Below are positions 1-5,848 of a stretch of DNA of 7,370 bases, one piece after another. Positions within the stretch are counted from its first letter, which is position 1. Each line of letters begins with the position of its first letter. The stretch is from Clostridia bacterium. GTDB taxonomy: Bacteria > Bacillota > Clostridia > Monoglobales > Monoglobaceae. The position numbers were made by a program, and so were the translations under genes. The notes under the pieces are model-generated. The model was given only the letters and a program-made list of their open reading frames with translations. It did not search any database and was not told the origin of the DNA. The DNA lies in contig JAFQRU010000132.1 of the NCBI GenBank assembly GCA_017409915.1, positions 1-7,370 of the forward strand, in the 5' to 3' direction.

Positions 1-46
1 CACTAGATCCTAAGTCTAGCGCGTCTGCCAATTCCGCCACGCCCGC
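1..46 (-). tRNA. tRNA-Leu (UAG anticodon), 5' part, cut by the window edge
   Basis: Read on the minus strand from 46 down to 1, this is the 5' half of a class II leucine tRNA. The 7-nt acceptor strand is GCGGGCG, followed by T8 and G9, then a D arm with GCG/CGC stem and an AATTGGCAGA loop. The anticodon stem CTAGA/TCTAG encloses the loop CTTAGGA, so the anticodon is TAG, which reads CUA leucine codons. All visible stems pair, so the gene looks functional as far as it can be seen. The variable arm, T arm and 3' acceptor strand lie left of the window. No promoter is obvious directly upstream, so it may be co-transcribed from the promoter at 232-260. Confidence 0.93.
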
Positions 47-205
47 ATATTAAGTTTTTACCTCTTAATTTTTACACGGTAGAGGTAAACCGAGGAGGAG
101 CATATCGCTTAATCCTCATATATGAAAACGGTAAAAACCGTAATCAACAATAAAATCACATACAGGACGGAACCTAAGTCTAGCGCGTCTGCCAATTCCG
201 CCACG
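9..205. repeat. 33-bp direct repeat shared by the two tRNA-Leu copies (9-41 and 173-205)
   Basis: Positions 9-41 and 173-205 are identical over 33 bases and offset by 164 bp. The block covers the tRNA D arm, the 5' anticodon stem and most of the anticodon loop. It ends inside the acceptor strand on one side and at tRNA position 37 on the other. The repeat follows from tRNA homology. It is long enough to support recombination or to cause assembly errors. Confidence 0.9.
57..141. repeat. Inverted repeats in the spacer between the tRNA copies
   Basis: The gene-free stretch 47-172 contains a perfect 9-bp inverted repeat, TTTACCTCT (57-65) and AGAGGTAAA (81-89), with a 15-base spacer. A smaller one, ACGGT (128-132) and ACCGT (137-141), has a 4-base loop. 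On the minus strand the smaller hairpin is followed by TTTTC, so it could be a weak intrinsic terminator between the tRNA half and the intact tRNA. The motif pair CGGT/ACCG recurs at 77-80 and 89-92. I see no reading frame and no RNA family I recognise here. Confidence 0.4.
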
Positions 206-210
206 GGCGC
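173..210 (-). pseudogene. tRNA-Leu 5' half (truncated tRNA gene)
   Basis: On the minus strand, 210 to 173 reads as acceptor strand GCGCCCG, then the same D arm and 5' anticodon arm as the tRNA at 1-46. Similarity ends after tRNA position 37. The following bases, TTCCGT, cannot rebuild the CTAGA anticodon stem: only two pairs and a wobble remain. I find no T-loop (GTTCRA-type) sequence and no uninterrupted CGGGCGC 3' acceptor strand of its own in the next 126 bases. It is therefore a tRNA gene that has lost its 3' half. The acceptor differs from that of the neighbouring copy, suggesting it descends from a second tRNA-Leu(UAG) rather than a recent duplication. A near-consensus promoter stands about 22 bp upstream, so the half is probably still transcribed. 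Confidence 0.8.
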
Positions 211-231
211 GTGCTCTTAAAACACCATCAA

Positions 232-260
232 AGTATATCACGGAATAAATATTTTGTCAA
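232..260 (-). promoter_or_regulatory. Sigma-A promoter for the tRNA-Leu region
   Basis: On the minus strand, TTGACA (260-255) is followed by a 17-bp spacer and TATACT (237-232). This is a perfect -35 box, ideal spacing and a 5 of 6 -10 box. Transcription should begin near 225, about 15 bases before the tRNA half that starts at 210. Such short leaders behind strong promoters are usual for stable-RNA genes. Confidence 0.85.
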
Positions 261-291
261 GGTAAAAGGAAAAATAAATTAAAATATATAC

Positions 292-320
292 TTGAAATTT
301 AATTTTATTTATTATATAAT
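292..320 (+). promoter_or_regulatory. Sigma-A promoter for the UPF0371-DegV operon
   Basis: TTGAAA (292-297), a 17-bp spacer and TATAAT (315-320) give a near-consensus promoter in very AT-rich DNA. The start should lie near 327, leaving a leader of about 30 bases that ends in the ribosome binding site AGAGGTG (345-351). The leader is too short for a riboswitch. The promoter is divergent from the tRNA promoter, with 31 bp between the two -35 boxes. Confidence 0.82.
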
Positions 321-356
321 AAAAAAGTATTATATTTTTACAAAAGAGGTGTTATA

Positions 357-1817
357 ATGTCTGCCGTTGGCTTCGACAATGAAAAATATCTGCATATGCA
401 GTCTCAACATATTATGGAGCGCATTTCTCAGTTCGGGGGAAAGCTGTATCTTGAATTCGGAGGTAAGCTTTTTGATGATTATCATGCATCAAGAGTGCTT
501 CCTGGTTTCCAGCCTGACAGTAAGCTTAAAATGCTTCTTCAGCTTAAAGATAGTGTTGAAATTGTTATGGCAATCAACGCCTCAGACATTGAAAAAAATA
601 AATTAAGAAGCGACCTTGGAATAACCTATGATGTTGATGTTTTAAGACTTATAGATTGCTTCCGTTCAATCGGTCTTTATGTAGGGAGCGTTGTTATGAC
701 CCGTTTTGACGGTCAGGCAACAGCGGTTGCTTTCCAGAAGCGCCTTGAATCTCTTGGAATTAAGGTTTACAGACACTATACAATAGATGGATATCCATCC
801 GACATTGAAAAAATCGTTAGCGATGAGGGATATGGAAAAAACGAATACATAGAAACAACAAGAGAGCTTGTTGTTATAACTGCTCCTGGTCCCGGAAGCG
901 GTAAAATGGCAACCTGCCTTTCCCAGCTTTACCATGAGCACAAAAAAGGAATTCAGTCGGGATATGCAAAGTTTGAGACATTCCCAATCTGGAATCTCCC
1001 GCTTACTCATCCTGTTAATTTGGCATATGAGGCGGCAACTGCTGACCTTGATGATGTTAATATGATTGATCCATTTCATTTGGAAGCCTATGGAACAACA
1101 ACTGTAAACTACAACAGAGATGTTGAAATTTTCCCTGTTGTTAAGGCTATGCTTGAAGATATCTTAGGGGAATGCCCTTATAAATCTCCAACAGATATGG
1201 GCGTTAATATGGCAGGAAACTGCATAGTGGATAATGACATTGTTGTTGAAGCATCCAGACAGGAAATTTTAAGAAGATATTATACAGCTCTTAAAGAACA
1301 GAGAAAAGGCTTAATAAGCGATGATGTAATTTTGAAGTTAGAGCTTTTAATGAAAAAAGCAGAGATAACAGCAAGCGACAGAGCGGTTATCGGACCTGCC
1401 CTTCAAAAAGCAATGATAACAGGGGCTCCTGCTGTTGCGATTGAGCTTCCTGACGGACAGATTGTAACGGGTAAGACCTCCGAACTTTTGGGGGCATCTG
1501 CGGCAGTTCTTCTTAATGCTCTTAAAACATTGGCAGGAATTGACGATAAGACAGAACTCATTTCTCCGGTTATATTAGAACCTATTCAGCATCTTAAAAC
1601 ATCTCATTTAGGCAACAGAAACCCAAGACTTCATACAGATGAAGCTCTCATTGCATTATCAATTTGTGCCGCGACAGATGAAAGAGCAGAAATGGCTATG
1701 CAACAGCTTAGCAAATTAAGAGGATGCGAAGTTCATTCTTCGGTTATACTATCATCTGTTGATGAAAAAGTTTTTAAAAGACTTGGAACAAACTTAACTT
1801 GTGAACCTGTTTATTAA
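357..1817 (+). CDS. UPF0371 / DUF1846 family protein
   Basis: The 486-residue product matches what I recognise as the UPF0371 (DUF1846) family, which is widespread in Firmicutes. Family-like stretches are the N-terminal GFDNEKYL (5-12), the FGGKL repeats (26-30 and 34-38), [16 protein letters not shown] (175-190), and PLTHPVN with DPFHLEAYG further on (215-246). The glycine-rich GPGSGK resembles a phosphate-binding loop but does not meet the strict Walker A pattern. Length is close to the roughly 500 residues I expect for the family. There is no signal peptide or membrane segment, so it should be cytoplasmic. The ATG has AGAGGTG five bases upstream. Structures are known from structural genomics, but the biochemical function is not established to my knowledge, so I assign none. 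It is the first gene of an operon with the DegV gene 18 bp downstream. Confidence 0.9.
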   Translation: MSAVGFDNEKYLHMQSQHIMERISQFGGKLYLEFGGKLFDDYHASRVLPGFQPDSKLKMLLQLKDSVEIVMAINASDIEKNKLRSDLGITYDVDVLRLIDCFRSIGLYVGSVVMTRFDGQATAVAFQKRLESLGIKVYRHYTIDGYPSDIEKIVSDEGYGKNEYIETTRELVVITAPGPGSGKMATCLSQLYHEHKKGIQSGYAKFETFPIWNLPLTHPVNLAYEAATADLDDVNMIDPFHLEAYGTTTVNYNRDVEIFPVVKAMLEDILGECPYKSPTDMGVNMAGNCIVDNDIVVEASRQEILRRYYTALKEQRKGLISDDVILKLELLMKKAEITASDRAVIGPALQKAMITGAPAVAIELPDGQIVTGKTSELLGASAAVLLNALKTLAGIDDKTELISPVILEPIQHLKTSHLGNRNPRLHTDEALIALSICAATDERAEMAMQQLSKLRGCEVHSSVILSSVDEKVFKRLGTNLTCEPVY

Positions 1818-1835
1818 GATTGAAAGGATGATAGC

Positions 1836-2699
1836 ATGGCAAAAATCAGAATAGCAACGGATTCCACATCAGATATACCAGTTAATGTGAGAGAAGAATT
1901 GAATATTGCGGTATTACCAATCTCCCTTCTTATGGGCGAGAAAGAATATAAAGATGGTTATGATTTAACCCCTCAGGAGTTTTATGAAATGCTTGAAAAC
2001 AGTGAAGAACTTCCTACAACTTCTAGAGTTGTTCCTGTTTTATATTCAGAGCTTTACGAAGAATCTTATAAAGATGGTTATACAGATGTGATTTTGGTTT
2101 CCATAAACTCAAAAGGCTCTTCTACAATACAAGGTGCGATTATGGCGAAAGAGGAGTTCTATGATGAACATCCTGAGGCCGAAGGTAAAATGGACATCCA
2201 TATTATAGATTCAAAAACTTATAGTATGGCATACGGTCTTGCGGTTATTGAAGCTGCGAGAATGGAGAAAAGAGGAGCAAGCCTTGAAGAAATCCTTGAT
2301 TTCATAAACGACTGGCTTGAAAATGTCAGAGTTTTATTCTTGCCGCTTAATCTTAAATTTGTCAAAAAATCAGGAAGAGTTTCTGCGGCGGCTGCATTTG
2401 TTGGCGACGCTTTGGGTTTAAAACCAATCATTACTTTTGAAGATGGTGAATCCAAAATTGTAACCAAAATCAGAGGCGACAAGAAAGCTATGTCTGAAAT
2501 TATAGATATAACTATGAAGGAGAGAAAACCTAACACTCCTTATGCTTTGGTCTATGGCAGCAATCTTGAAGCATACGACAGATTTAAAGAATTGATAGAT
2601 GAAAAGCTTGATATTCCGCCATATATCGAATATGCGGTTGGAGCAGTAATTTCTCTTAATGCAGGCCCTGAGGTTGTTGCAATAATATTCCATAAATAA
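1836..2699 (+). CDS. DegV family protein, probable fatty-acid-binding protein
   Basis: The 287-residue protein has DegV landmarks in order: IATDSTSDIP (6-15), PTTSRV (60-65, usually PTTSQP), VSINSKGSSTIQGA (88-101), DSKTYSMAYGL (125-135), LKFVKKSGRVS (173-183), LGLKPII (193-199) and NAGPEVVAIIF (275-285). The usual histidine before GPG-type glycine in the last motif is replaced here. Length is normal for the family. Members bind a fatty acid in a cleft between two domains. Some, called FakB, present it to the kinase FakA for phosphorylation and entry into phospholipid synthesis. Whether this copy works with FakA cannot be judged, since Clostridia often carry several paralogues. No signal peptide is present. 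The start follows AAAGGA with a 7-base gap, and the gene is co-transcribed with the UPF0371 gene. Confidence 0.93.
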   Translation: MAKIRIATDSTSDIPVNVREELNIAVLPISLLMGEKEYKDGYDLTPQEFYEMLENSEELPTTSRVVPVLYSELYEESYKDGYTDVILVSINSKGSSTIQGAIMAKEEFYDEHPEAEGKMDIHIIDSKTYSMAYGLAVIEAARMEKRGASLEEILDFINDWLENVRVLFLPLNLKFVKKSGRVSAAAAFVGDALGLKPIITFEDGESKIVTKIRGDKKAMSEIIDITMKERKPNTPYALVYGSNLEAYDRFKELIDEKLDIPPYIEYAVGAVISLNAGPEVVAIIFHK

Positions 2700-2705
2700 A
2701 GAGCC

Positions 2706-2741
2706 ATAAGGCATCAGTGTAAAAGCTGATGCCTTATTTTT
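2706..2741 (+). terminator. Intrinsic terminator after the DegV gene
   Basis: A perfect 12-bp stem, ATAAGGCATCAG (2706-2717) with CTGATGCCTTAT (2726-2737), encloses an 8-base loop and runs into TTTTT and further T-rich sequence. It starts 7 bases after the DegV stop codon and ends just before the stop codon of the convergent SLH gene at 2743. Read leftward, the stem is followed by GGCTCTTTATTT, a poorer T tract. It should end the rightward operon well and the leftward gene less reliably. Confidence 0.92.
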
Positions 2742-2742
2742 A

Positions 2743-5619
2743 TTATTTTACAATGACAATCTCGTCAACGCTGTCACGGTAGAGCTTAATAAATACTCTT
2801 GCTTCGTTGCCTGTTTCGTAAACCTCAATATCTTCAGGAGCAACAACGGATACTTTTCCGTTGCCTCTTAATGAGTCATAAAGATAAACTGTTGCGCCAT
2901 CTGTTGAGTAGTTAGTTATAGTTCCGTTAACATCAACATTGATGGATTTTGCAAATTTCTTTGTAACTCTGCCATAAACTGTTCTAAGATCTGTTGAAAT
3001 TTCGTTTACAAATTCTGTTCCTTTGTTTGCTATATTAAAGAGAAGCTGAATTTCATCGGCTTCGCCCTTTGTGTTAGTGCTGTACTGGATTATATCGCCT
3101 CGCTGAAGCGGAGTTTCTCCTTTTACGAATACACCTGCTTCGCTGGAATTAATTGCAACTTCCTTGCCGCCTGATAAGCCGTATAAAACTTCGATGTTTT
3201 CATATTCTTCATTCTGAGCCTCTGCAAGTTCGTCAACTAAAACGATAGGAGCGTCAGCGGCAGTTACCCCTGTTGAGCTTGTAACAACAACTGCTCTTGC
3301 TGTATAGTTTTCCATAAGGTCGTAGATTAAAACATCATAAGTTCCGTCATTTGAGAACATAGCTTTTGTTCTTACAGCATATTTGTCTGTGTCTGTTCCT
3401 GCTGTTTCAGGAATATCAAAAATGATTGTATTTTCGTCAATTGTTATATCCCCAAGCTTGCTTGATGCTGATTTATAAACCATATCGTCTTGTGCGATGT
3501 TAAGTGTGAATCTGTCAACATTCGGAGCACCGCTTGATGTGTTGTCGAAAGCTGTGTTAAGAGATGTGATTCTATTATCAGCATTTGTTCTGAATGTTAT
3601 AAGCTGAGGAGAAACACTTCCGCCGGATGTGAGAGAAGTTAAAACTTCACTTGGTGTAACGCCGTATGCGCCGTTGAAACGGACACGGTTAGCTGCACTG
3701 AGGGTCTGTGTTTCGCCGCTCTGAGTGAAGATTCTGAACTGAACATCTGTATCAAATGTTCCTGTTTCGGCAGCACCGATAAGATATCCGTATCTTTCGG
3801 TTGCAACTGTGCCGGTAGCTTCGGATGCGTTTACTGCTGCAATTTTTCCTTCATAGTCAAGATAGAATCTGCCGGAGTCACGAACATTGATTTCGTTCGG
3901 GTAGCTTTCGGCAATCATATATGATGTTGTCTCATTGTTAAATCTTACTGCACCATTAGAAGTAATCTGAGTAACTGTTCCTGTGATGCTTTCTGTTGTA
4001 ACATATCCTCTTATTAAGCTTCTGTCACGACTTGTTGTATAAGAAATAACATTCCATTCTCTAAGGTCTTTTGGCTGGATTTCCTGACCGTCTTTTATAA
4101 GTGTATATTGAATTTCTTCTTCGTCAGGGTCTAAGACGATAGATGTGCCGTTGTATTTATCGGTAATTCTTCCTGTAACAGTTGAAACTGTATCTACAAC
4201 GATATTGGTAAATTCATTTATAAATACTATATCATAAATATTGTTAACATCAGTGTCTAAAAGAACAAGATTTCCAGAAGAAATTGCTAAATCCGCAGCT
4301 GTTATCTCTGTGTCATATTTTCCGTTATAGATAAATACAGGGTTGATAACTGTTTTAGCTGTTTTTGAGTTTGACATATTTTCCTTGGTGTATTCAATTG
4401 TTATTCCTTCGGAAACTGTGCCTGTCGCGCCATCGATTTCTTCGGAAGTTAAAGTAAGAGTATTGTTTTTGCTTGCCTGACTGCGAACAACGATAACTGT
4501 TTTTTCGTCGCTTGTTGCATCAATTCTTGCGTAGTAAACAACATTATGGCCTAAAAGCTCTTTTGCGCTTACTGTTCCTTCAATAAATATTTCGTCGTTG
4601 ATTTGAATTCTGTCCTCGGAAAGTGTGCTTCCGCCGTTTAAGGTTGTTTCGCTTGTTCCTCTGATCTGGCCATAACCTTTTTCAACATTTAATCTGTCGT
4701 ATAAAAGGGTTTTGTCAACAACTTCATAGCGAGTGTTTGTGCCGAAGTTTGTCTGTTCCATAAGGTTAACTGTTAAACAGTTGAAAACAAGCTGAGCAAT
4801 ATCCCCTCTTGTTGCAGGGGCAGTAGCTCCTGTTGTAACGCCCTTTAAGAGCTGGTTTGAAGATGCGACATACATATAACCCCCTGGGAAGCCACCATTA
4901 TTGCTTGCCACAGGCTCATAGCCCATACTGCGAACCATAATAGTTACAGCCTCTTGGAGAGATACCGGGTCATCAGGACGGAAATTTCCGTTCTGGTCGC
5001 CAATTACCATAGCCTGCTGTTGCGCAATTGTTATAGCACCACTTGCCCAGTGAGTCGGGGCAACATCAGGGAACTGTGTCGGACCTGCTGAGTTTATTGC
5101 AACATCCTCAAATCCACTGGCGTAAACTGCCACCTTAGCCATTTCACTTCGTTTGATATTGTCGTTTGGTCTAAAAAGACCTGTGTCGGCATCGCCGACC
5201 ATAATTCCGAGAGCTCCGAGAACTTCTGCGGCTTCTTCGTATTTTGTTCCTGAAATATCAGGGTTAAGAGCAACTCGGCTCTCCTCATATTTTGAAGGAG
5301 CAACATTAGGGTCAAGCTCTCTGTTCATCATTTTATTGTGTTTTGTCGCGTTTTCTTCCACGATAGGCGTGCTGTTATCCATAGTGGTCATTGGATTGAT
5401 TCCGCTTCTTGCATTTTCGGAAGGAGCGGTTTCGTTTGCAGAATAATCACTCTTTATAGCAGAGCCTATACCTGTAACAGAGCTGTCTCCGGTGCCGTCT
5501 TGGGAAGTAAATTCCCCGGACACAGGAAGAGTAAACACTGCTTCAGTTCCGTAAACGCCTATTCCCGTTGCAAGTGTTAAAGATAAAACAATTGCAAGAG
5601 AAAGGATTTTCTTTAACAT
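2743..5619 (-). CDS. S-layer-homology (SLH) domain protein, 958 aa, secreted
   Basis: This is an exported cell-surface protein. A signal peptide (MLKKILS, then a hydrophobic core, likely cut near residue 24 or 27) is followed by about 100 Ser/Thr/Asn-rich residues. Three SLH domains come next, at about 127-169 (GLFRPNDNIKRSE), 184-233 (FPDVAPTHWASGAI, then GNFRPDD) and 244-283 (divergent, with ATRGDIA). In the family, three SLH repeats form a prong that binds secondary cell wall polymer. The rest (300-958) is beta-rich and repetitive, with recurring GxVxxI-type starts at 482, 547, 603 and 883; it has no catalytic motif I recognise. The ATG is preceded by AGGAGG with 8 bases spacing. No convincing promoter was found upstream. 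It ends facing the DegV gene and is divergent from another SLH gene. Whether it is the main S-layer protein or an accessory one is not clear. Confidence 0.92.
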   Translation of the reverse strand: MLKKILSLAIVLSLTLATGIGVYGTEAVFTLPVSGEFTSQDGTGDSSVTGIGSAIKSDYSANETAPSENARSGINPMTTMDNSTPIVEENATKHNKMMNRELDPNVAPSKYEESRVALNPDISGTKYEEAAEVLGALGIMVGDADTGLFRPNDNIKRSEMAKVAVYASGFEDVAINSAGPTQFPDVAPTHWASGAITIAQQQAMVIGDQNGNFRPDDPVSLQEAVTIMVRSMGYEPVASNNGGFPGGYMYVASSNQLLKGVTTGATAPATRGDIAQLVFNCLTVNLMEQTNFGTNTRYEVVDKTLLYDRLNVEKGYGQIRGTSETTLNGGSTLSEDRIQINDEIFIEGTVSAKELLGHNVVYYARIDATSDEKTVIVVRSQASKNNTLTLTSEEIDGATGTVSEGITIEYTKENMSNSKTAKTVINPVFIYNGKYDTEITAADLAISSGNLVLLDTDVNNIYDIVFINEFTNIVVDTVSTVTGRITDKYNGTSIVLDPDEEEIQYTLIKDGQEIQPKDLREWNVISYTTSRDRSLIRGYVTTESITGTVTQITSNGAVRFNNETTSYMIAESYPNEINVRDSGRFYLDYEGKIAAVNASEATGTVATERYGYLIGAAETGTFDTDVQFRIFTQSGETQTLSAANRVRFNGAYGVTPSEVLTSLTSGGSVSPQLITFRTNADNRITSLNTAFDNTSSGAPNVDRFTLNIAQDDMVYKSASSKLGDITIDENTIIFDIPETAGTDTDKYAVRTKAMFSNDGTYDVLIYDLMENYTARAVVVTSSTGVTAADAPIVLVDELAEAQNEEYENIEVLYGLSGGKEVAINSSEAGVFVKGETPLQRGDIIQYSTNTKGEADEIQLLFNIANKGTEFVNEISTDLRTVYGRVTKKFAKSINVDVNGTITNYSTDGATVYLYDSLRGNGKVSVVAPEDIEVYETGNEARVFIKLYRDSVDEIVIVK

Positions 5620-5648
5620 AATTTATTCCTCCTAAAATCAGATTTTTT

Positions 5649-5660
5649 GGTTTACAAACC
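5649..5660. repeat. Small inverted repeat upstream of the 958-aa SLH gene
   Basis: GGTTT and AAACC are separated by AC, about 30 bp upstream of the leftward start codon. It would lie in the leader or promoter region of that gene and could be an operator half-site pair. Little more can be said: it is short, and the surrounding stretch 5634-5743 is AT-rich with no clear leftward -35/-10 pair. Confidence 0.25.
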
Positions 5661-5743
5661 TATTTTGCTCCTGCATAAAATTTTCAAACTATAAGTTTTT
5701 ACCACAAATAGAAAAAATTTTACAATATTTTTTAAAATAGTAG

Positions 5744-5772
5744 TTGAAATTTAAATTTCGTTATGTTACACT
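5744..5772 (+). promoter_or_regulatory. Extended -10 promoter for the rightward SLH gene
   Basis: TTGAAA (5744-5749), a 17-bp spacer and TACACT (5767-5772) form a plausible sigma-A promoter. The TG at 5764-5765, one base before the -10 box, makes it an extended -10 element, which offsets the weaker hexamer. The start should be near 5779, giving a leader of about 70 bases. A 14-bp palindrome overlaps the -35 box. An alternative -10, TATATA at 5776-5781, lacks a matching -35. Confidence 0.62.
5746..5759. promoter_or_regulatory. 14-bp perfect palindrome overlapping the -35 box, possible operator
   Basis: GAAATTTAAATTTC is its own reverse complement. It shares four bases with the TTGAAA -35 box and extends into the spacer, the position expected of a repressor site. 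AT-rich DNA makes such palindromes less surprising, and the first 11 bases of the combined -35/palindrome region (TTGAAATTTAA) also occur at the UPF0371 promoter (292-302), where the palindrome is not complete. Confidence 0.35.
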
Positions 5773-5780
5773 ATTTATAT

Positions 5781-5798
5781 AAGGGATGAAAATCTCTT
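5781..5798 (+). promoter_or_regulatory. mRNA 5'-end hairpin with GAAA tetraloop
   Basis: AAGGGAT (5781-5787) and ATCTCTT (5792-5798) form seven pairs, one of them a G-U wobble, closed by the GNRA-type tetraloop GAAA. It begins within about two bases of the predicted transcription start. Hairpins at the extreme 5' end are known to protect long-lived bacterial mRNAs, including those of highly made surface proteins. No T run follows, so it is not a terminator. Confidence 0.5.
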
Positions 5799-5848
5799 GA
5801 AAAAGGGAAATTTATTTTGTCGAAAAAAGATATTTAGGAGGGATTCCC

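Noticed and set aside
9..205. The 33-bp direct repeat as the start of a CRISPR array or insertion-sequence end
   Set aside because: There are only two copies, both explained by tRNA-Leu homology. There is no regular spacing, transposase or target duplication.
261..356. T-box or other riboswitch ahead of the UPF0371 gene, suggested by the nearby tRNA half
   Set aside because: The leader after the predicted start is only about 30 bases, AT-rich and without a terminator stem or T-box motif, and the tRNA half lies upstream of the promoter on the opposite strand.
879..908. Walker A ATP-binding motif in the UPF0371 protein (APGPGSGK)
   Set aside because: The strict GxxxxGK[ST] spacing and residues are not met: proline occupies the first glycine position and methionine follows the lysine. 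It is only loop-like.
666..1079. Open frame on the minus strand inside the UPF0371 gene
   Set aside because: It is wholly antisense to a clear gene, has no recognisable domain and no good ribosome binding site that I can see. The same applies to antisense frames inside the DegV and SLH genes.
5634..5743. Promoter for the leftward 958-aa SLH gene
   Set aside because: Several AT-rich candidates exist, but none has a convincing -35 and -10 at 16-18 bp spacing, so I did not call one.
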